Source: Emticicia sp031378345 | Lineage (GTDB): Bacteria > Bacteroidota > Bacteroidia > Cytophagales > Spirosomataceae | Direction: 5' to 3' | DNA: 64,000 nucleotides | Assembly: GCA_031378345.1 (NCBI GenBank) | Contig: JANNDY010000013.1 | Span: 124,001 to 188,000 of the forward strand | Shown here: one piece after another, positions 45,613 through 56,049 of the stretch | Layout: the number at the start of each line of letters is the position of its first letter | Position numbering within the stretch: position 1 is the first letter of the stretch | The notes under the pieces: generated by a model | What the model was told of the DNA's origin: nothing | Database searches by the model: none | Seen by the model: only the letters and a program-made list of their open reading frames with translations | Program-made: the position numbers and the translations under genes

Positions 45613-47247
45613 ATGCACTATCTACAAACCATCGATTACGCAGTTTTCATTATTTATTTTCTTATCATCAGCATTTATGGCTACTGGATTTACCGAAAAA
45701 AGGCAACCACGGGCAACTCATCAACCGATTTTTTTCTTGCCGAAGGTTCACTAACTTGGTGGGCAATAGGTGCTTCGTTAATCGCCTCAAATATTTCTGC
45801 CGAACAATTTATTGGAATGTCAGGCTCAGGTTTTGCCATCGGTTTGGCAATCTCTTCTTATGAATGGATGTCAGCAGCCACTCTTGTTTTTGTCGCCATT
45901 TTCTTCTTGCCGATTTATCTCAAAAACAAAATTTATACCATGCCACAATTTCTCTCTCGCCGCTACAACGACGTTGTGAGTACAATTATGGCAGTTTTTT
46001 GGCTATTGCTTTATGTTTTTGTCAATCTGACCTCTATTTTATATTTGGGTTCTTTGGCAATCGAAACCGTTACGGGCGTTCCGTTTGTTTATTGTATGCT
46101 TGGCTTGGCGGTTTTTGCGGTTTTCATTACGCTTGGCGGCATGAAAGTGATTGGCTATACCGATGTTATTCAAGTCGTTGTATTGGTTTTAGGGGGTTTG
46201 GCAACCACTTATTTAGCATTAAATATGGTTTCTGATAAATTTGGTGGAAGCGGAGTTTTTGATGGAATGTCAATTTTACGTACCCAAGCCGACGACCATT
46301 TTCACATGATTTTCAAAGAAGGGGATAAATTTTATTACGAATTGCCCGGTTTTGCAATTTTATTCGGTGGAATGTGGATTAACAATTTTAATTATTGGGG
46401 CTGTAATCAATACATTATTCAGCGAACTTTAGGTGCAGATTTAAAAACTGCTCGCACAGGAATTATTTTTGCAGCGTTTTTGAAGCTATTTATTCCACTG
46501 ATTTGTGTAATTCCGGGAATTGCTGCTTATGTTTTGTACCAAAATGGCGAAATTCAGCAAGCTATGGTTGATGGTGCCGGAATCGTAAAACCCGATCACG
46601 CCTACCCTACTTTGATGAATTTGTTGCCAATGGGTTTGAAAGGTTTGGCTTTTGCAGCACTCACTGCTGCCATTGTAGCATCTTTGGCAGGAAAATGCAA
46701 TAGTATTGCTACGATTTTTAGTTTAGATATTTACCGAAAATTCTTTGATAGAGAGGCTTCTGACAAGAAAATTGTTACAGTTGGAAGATATGCAGTCATT
46801 GCAGCATTTGCTATTGCATTACTTATAACTCCTCAACTTCGCAGACTTGACCAAGCCTATCAATTTGTACAGGAATATTCAAATTACTTAACACCTGGGG
46901 CATTTGCATTGTTTTTCTTAGGCTTATTTTGGAAAAAGACAACTTCAAAAGCTGCAATTTGGGCAGCAGCATTGGCAATTCCAGTTTCTGTTTTGTTCAA
47001 ATTCATGCCTGACATTTATCATTCATTTCTCGGAATCGAAATTAGCCCAATTCCATTTTTGAATCGCACACTTTATGTATTCTTGGTTTTGGTTTTGATG
47101 ATGGTCGTCATTTCATTGACGGACAAAAGAGCCGAGGCAAAAGGTTTTGATATTGATAAAAATATGTTTTCGGTTGGAAATTCATTCGCCATTTTATCAA
47201 TCTTGATAGGTGGAATATTGGTTGCTCTTTATACCGTTTTTTGGTAA
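45613..47247 (+). CDS. Sodium/solute symporter (SSS family, SGLT-like)
   Basis: The 544-residue membrane protein has about 14 helices. SSS signatures are visible: 'STDFFLAEGSLTWWAIGASLIASNISAEQFIG' region in helix one to two, 'FGGMWINNFNYWGCNQYIIQRTLG' segment (cited in part), and 'AALTAAIVASLAGKCNSIATIF'. The pattern is of the vSGLT-like sugar-transporting branch. It takes up a sugar or related solute with Na+. No catabolic gene is adjacent to fix the substrate. Confidence 0.9.
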   Translation: MHYLQTIDYAVFIIYFLIISIYGYWIYRKKATTGNSSTDFFLAEGSLTWWAIGASLIASNISAEQFIGMSGSGFAIGLAISSYEWMSAATLVFVAIFFLPIYLKNKIYTMPQFLSRRYNDVVSTIMAVFWLLLYVFVNLTSILYLGSLAIETVTGVPFVYCMLGLAVFAVFITLGGMKVIGYTDVIQVVVLVLGGLATTYLALNMVSDKFGGSGVFDGMSILRTQADDHFHMIFKEGDKFYYELPGFAILFGGMWINNFNYWGCNQYIIQRTLGADLKTARTGIIFAAFLKLFIPLICVIPGIAAYVLYQNGEIQQAMVDGAGIVKPDHAYPTLMNLLPMGLKGLAFAALTAAIVASLAGKCNSIATIFSLDIYRKFFDREASDKKIVTVGRYAVIAAFAIALLITPQLRRLDQAYQFVQEYSNYLTPGAFALFFLGLFWKKTTSKAAIWAAALAIPVSVLFKFMPDIYHSFLGIEISPIPFLNRTLYVFLVLVLMMVVISLTDKRAEAKGFDIDKNMFSVGNSFAILSILIGGILVALYTVFW

Positions 47248-47253
47248 TAAAAA

Positions 47254-47282
47254 AGCCTCAACTTTCGATGAAAGTTGAGGCT
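47254..47282. terminator. Bidirectional terminator between symporter and thioredoxin genes
   Basis: Perfect 12-base arms AGCCTCAACTTT and AAAGTTGAGGCT, extended by one more C-G pair, leave a 3-base loop. Both convergent genes end within 25 bases. Confidence 0.9.
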
Positions 47283-47303
47283 AAACTTCTTATTATCAAC
47301 TAA

Positions 47304-47627
47304 TTACAATTGTGCTTCTAACTTACTTGCAATAATATGTTTCGGCACAGCTCCAACTATTTTATCAACCATCAAACCATTTTTGAATATCATCAATGTT
47401 GGAATTGAGCGAATACCAAAGCTCGAAGGCACTGCCGAATTTGCATCAACGTCCATTTTGCCAACGATGGCTTTTCCTTCATATTCTCCAGCTATTTCTT
47501 CCACAACTGGTCCAATCATTTTACAAGGTCCACACCATTCTGCCCAAAAATCAACTAATACTGGTGTATCTGATTTAATTAAATCTGCAAAACTTGCGTC
47601 TGTAATTTCTATTGCTTTATGTCCCAT
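47304..47627 (-). CDS. trxA: Thioredoxin
   Basis: The 107-residue cytoplasmic protein has the redox motif Trp31-Cys32-Gly-Pro-Cys35 and the cis-Pro segment 'IRSIPTLMIF'. It is full length with no signal peptide. It reduces disulfides in proteins such as ribonucleotide reductase and peroxiredoxins. The gene is monocistronic. Confidence 0.96.
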   Translation of the reverse strand: MGHKAIEITDASFADLIKSDTPVLVDFWAEWCGPCKMIGPVVEEIAGEYEGKAIVGKMDVDANSAVPSSFGIRSIPTLMIFKNGLMVDKIVGAVPKHIIASKLEAQL

Positions 47628-47725
47628 TTCTATAAATTCCTTTTCGGAAATAAATTAAAAATTATTATTTGTTTTATTGATTAAGTAACAATTTTGTGTT
47701 TGTGAAAAGTTCCAACAAAAAATTT

Positions 47726-49240
47726 CTATTTCGCAATAGTAAAAATAACTCGCTGATAACGAGTCAATGAAGGCGTTCCATTATCACTGCCTTCAATAAT
47801 TATATGAATGGTATCACCAGTTTTTGAAGTTGTTGGAATCTGAATTTTTGCTTGATTTCCTTTAACTTCAATTGCTACTTTTTCAGGCGAAGTGCCAACT
47901 TCATGATACTGCCAAAACGTTACATTTACATGATTTTTGTCGGGGTCGGTTGTGATGGCATTAAGATTAATACTTTGACCTCCTTTCACACTCAATTTTG
48001 TACCTTCTTTCACCGAAACTTTCGGTGCATGATTGGCATTTTTGAAGTCTTTTATGCACCAATCGGCACGAGCTGCAAAATCTTGCTGAATGGCAGGCAC
48101 CCAACGTGCTTGAGCATACGCCAAGTCTGATTTTTGTGAATATGGATTAAAATCTGCCGCAGCGTCGCCATCTTCCCAACGATTCGGCTGAGTTTTGGAC
48201 TGAACCAAACGACCTCCCCAACCACCATTTTGGGGATTTTGAAGATTATCTAAACCAATATCAACCAAATGCAAAAATGCTGGCGAATCGCCTTCCGAAA
48301 TAAAATCATATTTTGTAAAACTTCCCCATTGGTTATTTTTTATTTTTTCAGGGTCAGAATAAATATCTTCGATTTCGCCCTCCGGGGGGTTGCCATCGCC
48401 ATAACTATAGTACATTTTGGTTAAAGCTCCGTGATTCAAAATCACTTTTTCGCCCATGAATGAACCTTGTAAATAAGATTGAAATTGCTCAGGAACTGCT
48501 TTTTTCCAGAAATAAGCAAAGCACCAAAACTGTTTTGAATTATAATAAATCTTGATGTCTTTCCAGTTTACTGAAATGTATTTTCTATAAGTAGCATCTT
48601 GGTCAAGAATGGCATAAATAATGGCTTTATCACATACTTTCTTGTAGATTTTTTGCCAATCTGTGGTATTTTTATATTTATCTTCGATAGATTTCAAGGC
48701 TCTTGCAATGGTATTTGTGCCTCCCCAAACCTGCAAATAAAGCGGCGACATATCATCATCAAGCAATTTGGCTTTTATGAAATCCGAGCCTTCAGTATCT
48801 TTTTCCATTTCGCCCTCAAAATCAATATTACCTATACGTATTTGACTTTTCAAATAAGTTGGTTTTGGAAAATCGGCTGAATGTTTTTTCAAATTCGGAT
48901 ATACTTTTCCGTAAGCATCAACCAAATCATAAATCCATTGTTCGCCTGGCCAACGTAATTCGGTTCGTTCACCATACATTTGTTTGGTCATTTCCATTTC
49001 AGACGTAAACTTTGTGCCTTTGCCATCGCCTTTATAATGCCATTGCGAACTACTAATAATTAGCCCTTCAATCTTAAATTCATTTGAATATAGCAATAGC
49101 CTTATAAAAGAATCAACATCATCTAATTCACCGTCAGTTGTTACGATTGTACGGGGTTTTATTGAGTTAGCTTGCGAAAATGCCCTCGAACTAATTAAAA
49201 ATACACATAGACACATACCTAAAATGCTTTTTAACTTCAT
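47726..49240 (-). CDS. Secreted DUF1593 (nucleoside hydrolase-like) protein
   Basis: The 504-residue protein has a signal peptide (near 'RAFSQ'). The DUF1593 domain has 'VTTDGELDDVDSFIRLLLY' near residue 35, resembling the Asp-rich Ca-binding start of nucleoside hydrolases. 'DGDAAADFNPYS' lies near residue 380. A C-terminal beta-sandwich of about 90 residues (from 'APKVSVKEGTKL') resembles the domain found at the end of Sde0182-type cellulose-associated proteins. It is probably a periplasmic or extracellular glycosidase-like hydrolase. Substrate unknown. Confidence 0.85.
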   Translation of the reverse strand: MKLKSILGMCLCVFLISSRAFSQANSIKPRTIVTTDGELDDVDSFIRLLLYSNEFKIEGLIISSSQWHYKGDGKGTKFTSEMEMTKQMYGERTELRWPGEQWIYDLVDAYGKVYPNLKKHSADFPKPTYLKSQIRIGNIDFEGEMEKDTEGSDFIKAKLLDDDMSPLYLQVWGGTNTIARALKSIEDKYKNTTDWQKIYKKVCDKAIIYAILDQDATYRKYISVNWKDIKIYYNSKQFWCFAYFWKKAVPEQFQSYLQGSFMGEKVILNHGALTKMYYSYGDGNPPEGEIEDIYSDPEKIKNNQWGSFTKYDFISEGDSPAFLHLVDIGLDNLQNPQNGGWGGRLVQSKTQPNRWEDGDAAADFNPYSQKSDLAYAQARWVPAIQQDFAARADWCIKDFKNANHAPKVSVKEGTKLSVKGGQSINLNAITTDPDKNHVNVTFWQYHEVGTSPEKVAIEVKGNQAKIQIPTTSKTGDTIHIIIEGSDNGTPSLTRYQRVIFTIAK

Positions 49241-49301
49241 ATTTTTACGAATTTATAATTTAATTTACTTCATCCACACAAGTTTGAAACTTGAGGTACT
49301 T

Positions 49302-52300
49302 CTAAGCCAAAATAACATTGTCCTCACCCACAATTTCTTTCAATTCCTTTACAAAATCATTTGTAGAAGCTACTTTTTGTTTGCGAGAAAGAAGAAGAAC
49401 ATCCATTTTTTCATCGGCATCAAAAACCGATAATTTAAAATCAAAATTTCCTGGAAATCTTGTCATTGTATTTTGCACTTGCTCAACTAATTGGGCATTT
49501 ACAAATTGTAAACCTATCGAAATTTTCACTTCTTTGAATAGTTTATTTCTGATTTCAGTTAATAATTCCATGCCCAAAACCTTAAATTCCCAATCGCCTT
49601 CTCTTCCCCACTTAGTTTGTACTTTTCCACGAATGAACAAAAACAAACCCATCTGCATATATTTGGAATAATTGACAAAATCTTGCCCGAAAAGCATCAT
49701 TTCCATGCTCGAATTATAGTCCTCTATTTTCAATATTCCAAACGGATTTCCATTTTTCGAGGTTTTTGTTACAACGTTTGTAACCACGCCACCAATTGCA
49801 AATTCTTTGTTCAAATTAGACGCATCCAACACTTGGTCGAGAGGTGTACACTTTCTCATTTCAAGTCTGAATTGGTCGAGTGGATGCCCCGAAATATAGA
49901 AGCCAACAACCTCCTTTTCAAACTTCAATTTCTGAATATCGCCCCATTTTTCACATTCTGGAATTTTCGGCTTGGCAATATCAAAAGCTCCGCCAACTGC
50001 ACCAAACAAGGAATTTTGCCCTGCTTCCTTATTTTCATGGAATTTATTGGCATATTTAATGATTTTTTCAATCAAAGATGTATTTTCTGTTTCATCAAAA
50101 TACTGGGCTCTGTGTAAATCTTCAAAGCAATCAAAGGCTCCTGCATAAGCAAAAGCCTCTAAGGTTTTCTTATTTACTGTTCGTAAGTTTACACGAGTAA
50201 TAAAATCAAAAATATCAGTAAAGTTACCATCTTGTCTTTTTTCAATAACAGCATCAACCGCCGCATCTCCAGAGCCTTTAATTGCCCCCATTCCGAAGCG
50301 AATATCTCCTTTTTTATTGACGCTGAATTGCTTCTGAGATTCATTCACATCCGGCCCCAAAACATTGAGTCCTAATGCCTTACACTCTTCCATGAAAAAT
50401 GTAATTTTATCAATATTTCCCAATTGTGAAGTCATTACCGCTGCCATGTATTCGGAGGTATAATGAGCCTTCAAATAAGCTGTTTGGTAAGCAACAAAAG
50501 CATAGCAAGTTGAATGTGATTTATTGAACGCATAAGAAGCAAATGCTTCCCAGTCAGACCAAACTTTTTCTAATATTTTCGCATCATGTCCTTTCTCAAC
50601 TGCACCTGTGATAAACTGTGGTTTAAGTTTATCAATCATATTTCGGTCTTTTTTACCCATTGCTTTTCTCAAAACGTCGGCATCACCTTTCGAAAAACCC
50701 GCCAGTTTTTGCGAAAGCAACATCACTTGCTCTTGATAAACCGTAATTCCGTAAGTTTCACCCAAAAACTCTTCCATTTCGGGCAAATCATACTTTACTT
50801 CTTCACGTCCATGTTTTCGATTGATAAAGTTTGGAATATAAGCAATCGGGCCAGGGCGATACAATGCATTCATGGCAATCAAATCGTCCAATCTATCGGG
50901 TTTCAAATCTTTCATGTATTTTTTCATACCGTCAGATTCAAACTGAAAAACAGCATTGGTTTCGCCTCTTTGCAACAACTCATAAGTGAGCGTATCATCA
51001 AGAGGAATATTATCAATATCAATCGTTACGTCATGATTTTCTTTAATCATTCGGAGGCAATCTTTGATGATTGTCAAATTTCGCAAACCCAAAAAGTCCA
51101 TCTTGATTACGCCAGCATCTTCAATGATTTTTCCTTCATATTGAGTAATCAATAATTCTGTTTCTTTTGAGGTAGAAACAGGTAAAATATTATATAATGG
51201 TTCGGGAGCAATGATAATTCCTGCGGCATGAATGCCTGTATTTCGAATATTACCTTCTAAGCGATGTGCTTGTTGTAAAACCTTGCCTGTCAGGTCATTA
51301 CCGTTATACATCGTCCGAAATTTCTTTACATTTTCAATTTCATCGGGTTGAATTCCAAGTTCGCTCAAACTACCTTTTCCATCCAAAGGATAGTTAACCA
51401 TTTTCTCGAAATCAATGCCGTAAGTTGGTTTATCTGGCACGAGTTTAACGATATAATTGGCATCGGCAAGGGGCAATTCCATCACACGAGAAACATCTTT
51501 GATTGCAGATTTTGTAGCCATCGTACCATAAGTAATGATTTGAGCCACTTGATTTTTGGAATATTTCTGTACTACATAATCAATCACCTTTTGGCGACCT
51601 TCATCATCAAAATCCGTGTCAATATCAGGCATTGATTTACGGTCAGGATTCAAGAAACGCTCAAAAAGTAGTTGATATTTAATTGGATCAATATTCGTAA
51701 TTCCAATACAATAAGCAACTGCCGAACCAGCCGCCGAGCCACGACCCGGTCCTATCATTACACCCATATCTCGCCCAGCCGCAATAAAATCAGCAACGAT
51801 TAGAAAATACCCAGCAAATCCCATTGATTTGATTGTAAAAAGCTCAAAATCAAGGCGTTCTTGCACTTCTGTGCCTATTTCGCTATATCTTTTTCTTGCT
51901 CCTTCATAAGTCAGATGTTTTAAATATTCCCATTGATTCAGTACATCGTCAGCGTGTATTTTAAACTCATCCGGAATCGGAAAATTTGGAAGCATGATGT
52001 CTCGCTTCAACTTCAAAGTTTCCACTTTTCCTACAATTTCATTCGTATTATCAATTGCCGCAGGAATATCACTGAAAAGGCGAGTCATTTCCTCCGTAGT
52101 TTTGAAATAAAATTGGTCGTTATAAAAGGCAAAACGTGTATTTTTGGCAGTTCCTTCTTCATCATTAAAGTCTTTTGCCGATGGAGTAGAAACTTTTTCG
52201 TTGGTATTTACACAAAGTAATATATCGTGAGCCACCCAATCTTGCTGGTCAACATAATGACTATCGTTAGAAGCGATGACTTTTACATTATATTTCTTGG

Positions 52301-52880
52301 CAAATTTCATCAGCACCTCATTGGCTTGAATTTGCTCGGGAATCTCATGGCGTTGTAATTCAACATAATAATCTTCACCAAATCTATCTAACCACCATTG
52401 AAATTCTTTTTCTCCCTCCTCTTCGCCTTTCTTCAAAATCATCTGTGGAACGGATGCACCAATACAACAAGTTGTAGCAATCAAATCATCTTTATATTGC
52501 TCAATCATTGCCTTTGTGATACGAGGATATTTACCATAAAGTCCCTCAATATAGCCCAAAGAGCACAATTTTACTAAGTTTTTATAGCCATTTGCATTTT
52601 TTGCCAACAAAAGTTGATGATAGCGTTTATCTTTTTGTTCTTTCGTAAATTGCTTTCGATGATGGTCTTCTACTACATAAAACTCACAACCGACAATTGG
52701 TTTTACACCAAATTTGGCAGCAGTTGACACAAAATCAAAAACACCAAACATATTGCCGTGGTCGGTTATTGCCATTGCGGGCATATTATCGGCTTGGGCT
52801 TTTTTAAAGAGTTTTTTAATGTCAGAAGCACCGTCGAGCAACGAAAACTGAGTATGATTATGTAAGTGGGAGAATTGCAT
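49302..52880 (-). CDS. dnaE: DNA polymerase III alpha subunit
   Basis: The 1192-residue replicative polymerase has an N-terminal PHP domain ('FSHLHNHTQFSLLDG', 'TDHGNMFG') and polymerase active-site segments 'GPGRGSAAGS' and 'PDIDTDFDDEGR'. An (HhH)2/OB-type C-terminal region follows ('GVVTNVVTKTSKNGNPFG'). The length is typical. It extends DNA at the replication fork. The start is preceded by a heptad repeat (52893-52920) in a 382-base gene-free spacer. Confidence 0.97.
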   Translation of the reverse strand: MQFSHLHNHTQFSLLDGASDIKKLFKKAQADNMPAMAITDHGNMFGVFDFVSTAAKFGVKPIVGCEFYVVEDHHRKQFTKEQKDKRYHQLLLAKNANGYKNLVKLCSLGYIEGLYGKYPRITKAMIEQYKDDLIATTCCIGASVPQMILKKGEEEGEKEFQWWLDRFGEDYYVELQRHEIPEQIQANEVLMKFAKKYNVKVIASNDSHYVDQQDWVAHDILLCVNTNEKVSTPSAKDFNDEEGTAKNTRFAFYNDQFYFKTTEEMTRLFSDIPAAIDNTNEIVGKVETLKLKRDIMLPNFPIPDEFKIHADDVLNQWEYLKHLTYEGARKRYSEIGTEVQERLDFELFTIKSMGFAGYFLIVADFIAAGRDMGVMIGPGRGSAAGSAVAYCIGITNIDPIKYQLLFERFLNPDRKSMPDIDTDFDDEGRQKVIDYVVQKYSKNQVAQIITYGTMATKSAIKDVSRVMELPLADANYIVKLVPDKPTYGIDFEKMVNYPLDGKGSLSELGIQPDEIENVKKFRTMYNGNDLTGKVLQQAHRLEGNIRNTGIHAAGIIIAPEPLYNILPVSTSKETELLITQYEGKIIEDAGVIKMDFLGLRNLTIIKDCLRMIKENHDVTIDIDNIPLDDTLTYELLQRGETNAVFQFESDGMKKYMKDLKPDRLDDLIAMNALYRPGPIAYIPNFINRKHGREEVKYDLPEMEEFLGETYGITVYQEQVMLLSQKLAGFSKGDADVLRKAMGKKDRNMIDKLKPQFITGAVEKGHDAKILEKVWSDWEAFASYAFNKSHSTCYAFVAYQTAYLKAHYTSEYMAAVMTSQLGNIDKITFFMEECKALGLNVLGPDVNESQKQFSVNKKGDIRFGMGAIKGSGDAAVDAVIEKRQDGNFTDIFDFITRVNLRTVNKKTLEAFAYAGAFDCFEDLHRAQYFDETENTSLIEKIIKYANKFHENKEAGQNSLFGAVGGAFDIAKPKIPECEKWGDIQKLKFEKEVVGFYISGHPLDQFRLEMRKCTPLDQVLDASNLNKEFAIGGVVTNVVTKTSKNGNPFGILKIEDYNSSMEMMLFGQDFVNYSKYMQMGLFLFIRGKVQTKWGREGDWEFKVLGMELLTEIRNKLFKEVKISIGLQFVNAQLVEQVQNTMTRFPGNFDFKLSVFDADEKMDVLLLSRKQKVASTNDFVKELKEIVGEDNVILA

Positions 52881-53262
52881 TTTGAACGAAATGATGAATG
52901 ATGAATTGTGAATAATGAATTGTTGTAAGTTTACTTACAATAAAAATTCACTTTTTAGAACATAAATATAGTCAAAATTCACAACTTTATGCTAAAGATT
53001 TTAAAATTGAAAGTTTAAATTATTGATAATCAGGATCGTAGAAAGAAAATATTTTTACATTTTTTTTGGTTTAAATTTTTGACACCATATTAAATGGTTT
53101 TCTACACTAAATTATAATAAATACAACTTACACTTTTCTTCGAAGTAGAAGCACTTCATAGACAAAAACTATAAGAACATAAGAATAATCAATTTGATTT
53201 ATCGAAAGCCTTGTTGTAGTTTTGGGAAAAAGTTAAAAATAAATCTTTTATTTAAGAACAAA
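52881..53262. other. Gene-free spacer between dnaE and katG
   Basis: This spacer between divergent genes is AT-rich. It holds a heptad repeat (GATGAAT GATGAAT TGTGAAT AATGAAT, 52893-52920) next to the dnaE start. Promoters of both genes must lie here. I saw no clean TTG/TAnnTTTG pair for katG and no OxyR- or Fur-like palindrome that I would trust. Confidence 0.6.
52893..52920. repeat. GATGAAT heptad tandem repeat (element E)
   Basis: Four 7-base units (GATGAAT, GATGAAT, TGTGAAT, AATGAAT) lie 13 bases upstream of the dnaE start. The unit is the complement of the ATTCATC unit repeated at 59871-59901 upstream of rplT. Confidence 0.75.
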
Positions 53263-55479
53263 ATGGAAAATAATACAACGGAAAGTGGTGCAAAATGCCC
53301 TTTTCCTCATGGAGCAACAAATAATCAAAGTGCTGGTCGTGGTACAAGAAACCAAGATTGGTGGCCTAATCAATTAAGATTAAATATTCTTCGTCAACAT
53401 TCTTCATTGTCTAATCCAATGGGAGAAGACTTCAATTATGCAGAAGAGTTCAAATCGCTTGATTTGCCTGCTTTGAAGCAAGAAATCTTTACTTTAATGA
53501 CTACTTCACAAGATTGGTGGCCAGCAGATTATGGTCATTATGGGCCATTTTTTATTCGTATGGCGTGGCATAGTGCAGGAACCTATCGTATAGCTGATGG
53601 TCGTGGTGGAGCAGGTGCAGGAACTCTTCGTTTTTCCCCACTTAATAGTTGGCCCGACAATGGAAATCTTGACAAAGCACGTTTGTTACTTTGGCCAATT
53701 AAACAAAAATATGGCAGAAAAATCTCTTGGGCTGACTTGATGATTTTGACAGGAAACTGTGCTTTAGAATCAATGGGTTTCAAGACTTTTGGTTTTGGCG
53801 GCGGACGTGAAGATGTCTGGGAGCCAGAAGAAGATATTTATTGGGGTTCAGAAGGAAAGTGGTTGGATGATAAAAGATACACGGGTGACCGTGATTTAGA
53901 AAACCCGCTTGCAGCAGTTCAAATGGGACTCATTTACGTTAACCCCGAAGGTCCGAACGGAAATCCAGACCCAATTAAATCAGCTCGTGATATTCGTGAA
54001 ACTTTTGGTCGAATGGCGATGAACGATGAAGAAACAGTAGCTCTGATTGCTGGTGGACACACTTTTGGCAAAGGTCATGGTGCTGCCGACCCAAGCAAAT
54101 ATGTAGGTGCAGAGCCAGCAGGGGCAGGCATAGAAGAGCAAGGGCTTGGCTGGAAAAATACTTATGGAACTGGTAATGCGGGCGACACTATCACCAGTGG
54201 ATTAGAGGGAGCGTGGACAATGAACCCTATTCAATGGGATAATAATTATTTTGAGAATTTGTTCGGTTTTGAATGGGAATTGAGCAAAAGTCCAGCTGGA
54301 GCTCAACAGTGGATTCCAAAAGATGGTGCAGCAACTGGCACTGTGCCAGATGCCCATGATGCAACAAAACGTAATGTTCCAATTATGTTCACCTCAGACA
54401 TTGCTTTGAGAATGGACCCAATTTATGAGCCAATTTCAAGACGTTTCTTTGAAAATCCAGACCAACTTGCAGATACGTTTGCTCGTGCATGGTTCAAATT
54501 GACACACCGTGACATGGGACCAATCTCACGTTACCTTGGTTCAGAAGTACCTACTGAAGAATTAATTTGGCAAGACCCAATTCCTTCGGCAACAAATAAA
54601 TTGATTGATAATCAAGACATTATGTCATTAAAAGCTACAATATTAGCTTCGGGACTTTCGGTTTCTGAGTTGGTTTCTACCGCTTGGGCTTCGGCATCAA
54701 CTTTCCGTGGCTCTGACAAACGTGGTGGTGCAAATGGTGGTCGCATTCGTCTTTCTCCACAAAAGTTTTGGGCTGTAAATAATCCAGTTCAATTGGATAA
54801 AGTTTTGACGAAACTTGAAAGCATCAAAAATGAATTTAATAGTTCAGCAACCAATGGAAAAGCTGTTTCTATGGCAGATTTGATTGTTTTGGGTGGTTGT
54901 GCAGGAATTGAGCAAGCAGCCAAAAATGCAGGTCAAACCGTAATTGTGCCTTTCACGGCTGGGCGTACTGATGCTACTCAAGAGCAAACTGATGTAGAAT
55001 CATTCGCAGTGCTTGAGCCAATTGCAGATGGTTTCCGTAATTATGCAAAGGGGCATTACACAACTTCGGCCGAGGAAATGTTAGTCGATAAATCTCAATT
55101 ATTGACACTAACACCACCAGAAATGACTGTATTGATAGGTGGTTTACGTGTGTTGAATGCCAATTTTGATAAATCTCAATTGGGAGTGTTTACCAATAAT
55201 ACAGAGGCTCTTACAAACGATTTCTTTGTAAATTTACTTGATATGAACACTACTTGGAAAGCAACATCAGTACACCAAGATGTGTTTGAAGGACGTAATC
55301 GTAACACAGGAGAATTGAAGTGGACAGGCACACGTGTTGACCTTATTTTTGGTTCAAACTCTGAGTTACGTGCCTTAGCAGAAGTCTATGGCTGTGGCGA
55401 TTCTCAAGATAAATTCGTGAAAGACTTTGTTTCAGCATGGACAAAGGTAATGAACCTTGACCGCTTTGACTTGGTTTAA
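53263..55479 (+). CDS. katG: Catalase-peroxidase KatG
   Basis: The protein has 738 residues from ATG 53263; the frame is open upstream but the ATG fits the KatG N-terminus. The distal triad Arg99-Trp102-His103 is in 'RMAWHSAGTYR' and the crosslink Tyr in 'GLIYVNPEGPNG'. The proximal haem His is in 'GGHTFGKGHG'. The duplicated C-terminal half is also present. It detoxifies hydrogen peroxide. It is followed by a strong terminator that recurs twice downstream. Confidence 0.97.
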   Translation: MENNTTESGAKCPFPHGATNNQSAGRGTRNQDWWPNQLRLNILRQHSSLSNPMGEDFNYAEEFKSLDLPALKQEIFTLMTTSQDWWPADYGHYGPFFIRMAWHSAGTYRIADGRGGAGAGTLRFSPLNSWPDNGNLDKARLLLWPIKQKYGRKISWADLMILTGNCALESMGFKTFGFGGGREDVWEPEEDIYWGSEGKWLDDKRYTGDRDLENPLAAVQMGLIYVNPEGPNGNPDPIKSARDIRETFGRMAMNDEETVALIAGGHTFGKGHGAADPSKYVGAEPAGAGIEEQGLGWKNTYGTGNAGDTITSGLEGAWTMNPIQWDNNYFENLFGFEWELSKSPAGAQQWIPKDGAATGTVPDAHDATKRNVPIMFTSDIALRMDPIYEPISRRFFENPDQLADTFARAWFKLTHRDMGPISRYLGSEVPTEELIWQDPIPSATNKLIDNQDIMSLKATILASGLSVSELVSTAWASASTFRGSDKRGGANGGRIRLSPQKFWAVNNPVQLDKVLTKLESIKNEFNSSATNGKAVSMADLIVLGGCAGIEQAAKNAGQTVIVPFTAGRTDATQEQTDVESFAVLEPIADGFRNYAKGHYTTSAEEMLVDKSQLLTLTPPEMTVLIGGLRVLNANFDKSQLGVFTNNTEALTNDFFVNLLDMNTTWKATSVHQDVFEGRNRNTGELKWTGTRVDLIFGSNSELRALAEVYGCGDSQDKFVKDFVSAWTKVMNLDRFDLV

Positions 55480-55503
55480 GGTTTAGTTTAATTTAAAAAT
55501 TGG

Positions 55504-55534
55504 GAGGTGGTTTGGAGACAAGCCGCCTCTTTTT
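55504..55534 (+). terminator. katG terminator, copy R1 of a three-copy repeat
   Basis: Arms GAGGTGGTTTG and CAAGCCGCCTC pair over 11 positions (two G-T) around a 4-base loop, followed by TTTTT. It lies 25 bases after the katG stop. Close copies at 56458 and 57221 have no forward gene upstream. Confidence 0.9.
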
Positions 55535-55575
55535 ATACAAAAAACACCTTAATCAATTTGTTAAGGCTTTCACTA

Positions 55576-56049
55576 TCAGCCTTTTACATAAGCCAGTTTT
55601 TCTGCCACTTTCCCATTGCGGACTTTGAAAATATCCACTCCTCTCAAATGCCACGGTTTCCCGTCTTTTGTCTTACGATAAATCCATCTGACAACACAGT
55701 GGTCGCCAGCGGCAAATATCTCCTCGGTCTCAAAAACAGCGTCTGGATTAGAGGCAAAGAATTTTTTCCAATAGGCTCTGACTGCCTCAGCACCCACTAA
55801 ACGAGTACCATTGGGTTGAGGATTTGTATTCTCAAAGATACAGTCCTCCGTCATTGCATTCATTACGGCATCAACGTCGTGGTTGTTGAATGCTAAATTG
55901 AACCTTTCCACTGCGGCAAGCGTAAGGTTTTTCGTACTATTTTCTATTTCAGTTGTCATAGCTGATTGGGTTTGCTTTTTGCTAAAACTGGTTTTACATG
56001 ATGACAAAATGAATGCTGCCAAGATGAGAAGTATAAAAATTTTATTCAT
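55576..56049 (-). CDS. SnoaL-like (NTF2-fold) lipoprotein
   Basis: The protein has 157 residues from ATG 56049, with a lipoprotein signal ('FILSSC', lipid Cys near residue 18). A longer frame upstream lacks support. The SnoaL/NTF2-like domain (about 40-150) has 'NNHDVDAVMNAMTEDC', 'VRAYWKKFF' and 'RGVDIFKVRNGKV'. Its catalytic activity, if any, is unknown. It is more GC-rich than most of the window: a hand count of 55621-55800 gives 82 of 180 bases. It lies between repeat copies R1 and R2, suggesting acquisition. Confidence 0.82.
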   Translation of the reverse strand: MNKIFILLILAAFILSSCKTSFSKKQTQSAMTTEIENSTKNLTLAAVERFNLAFNNHDVDAVMNAMTEDCIFENTNPQPNGTRLVGAEAVRAYWKKFFASNPDAVFETEEIFAAGDHCVVRWIYRKTKDGKPWHLRGVDIFKVRNGKVAEKLAYVKG

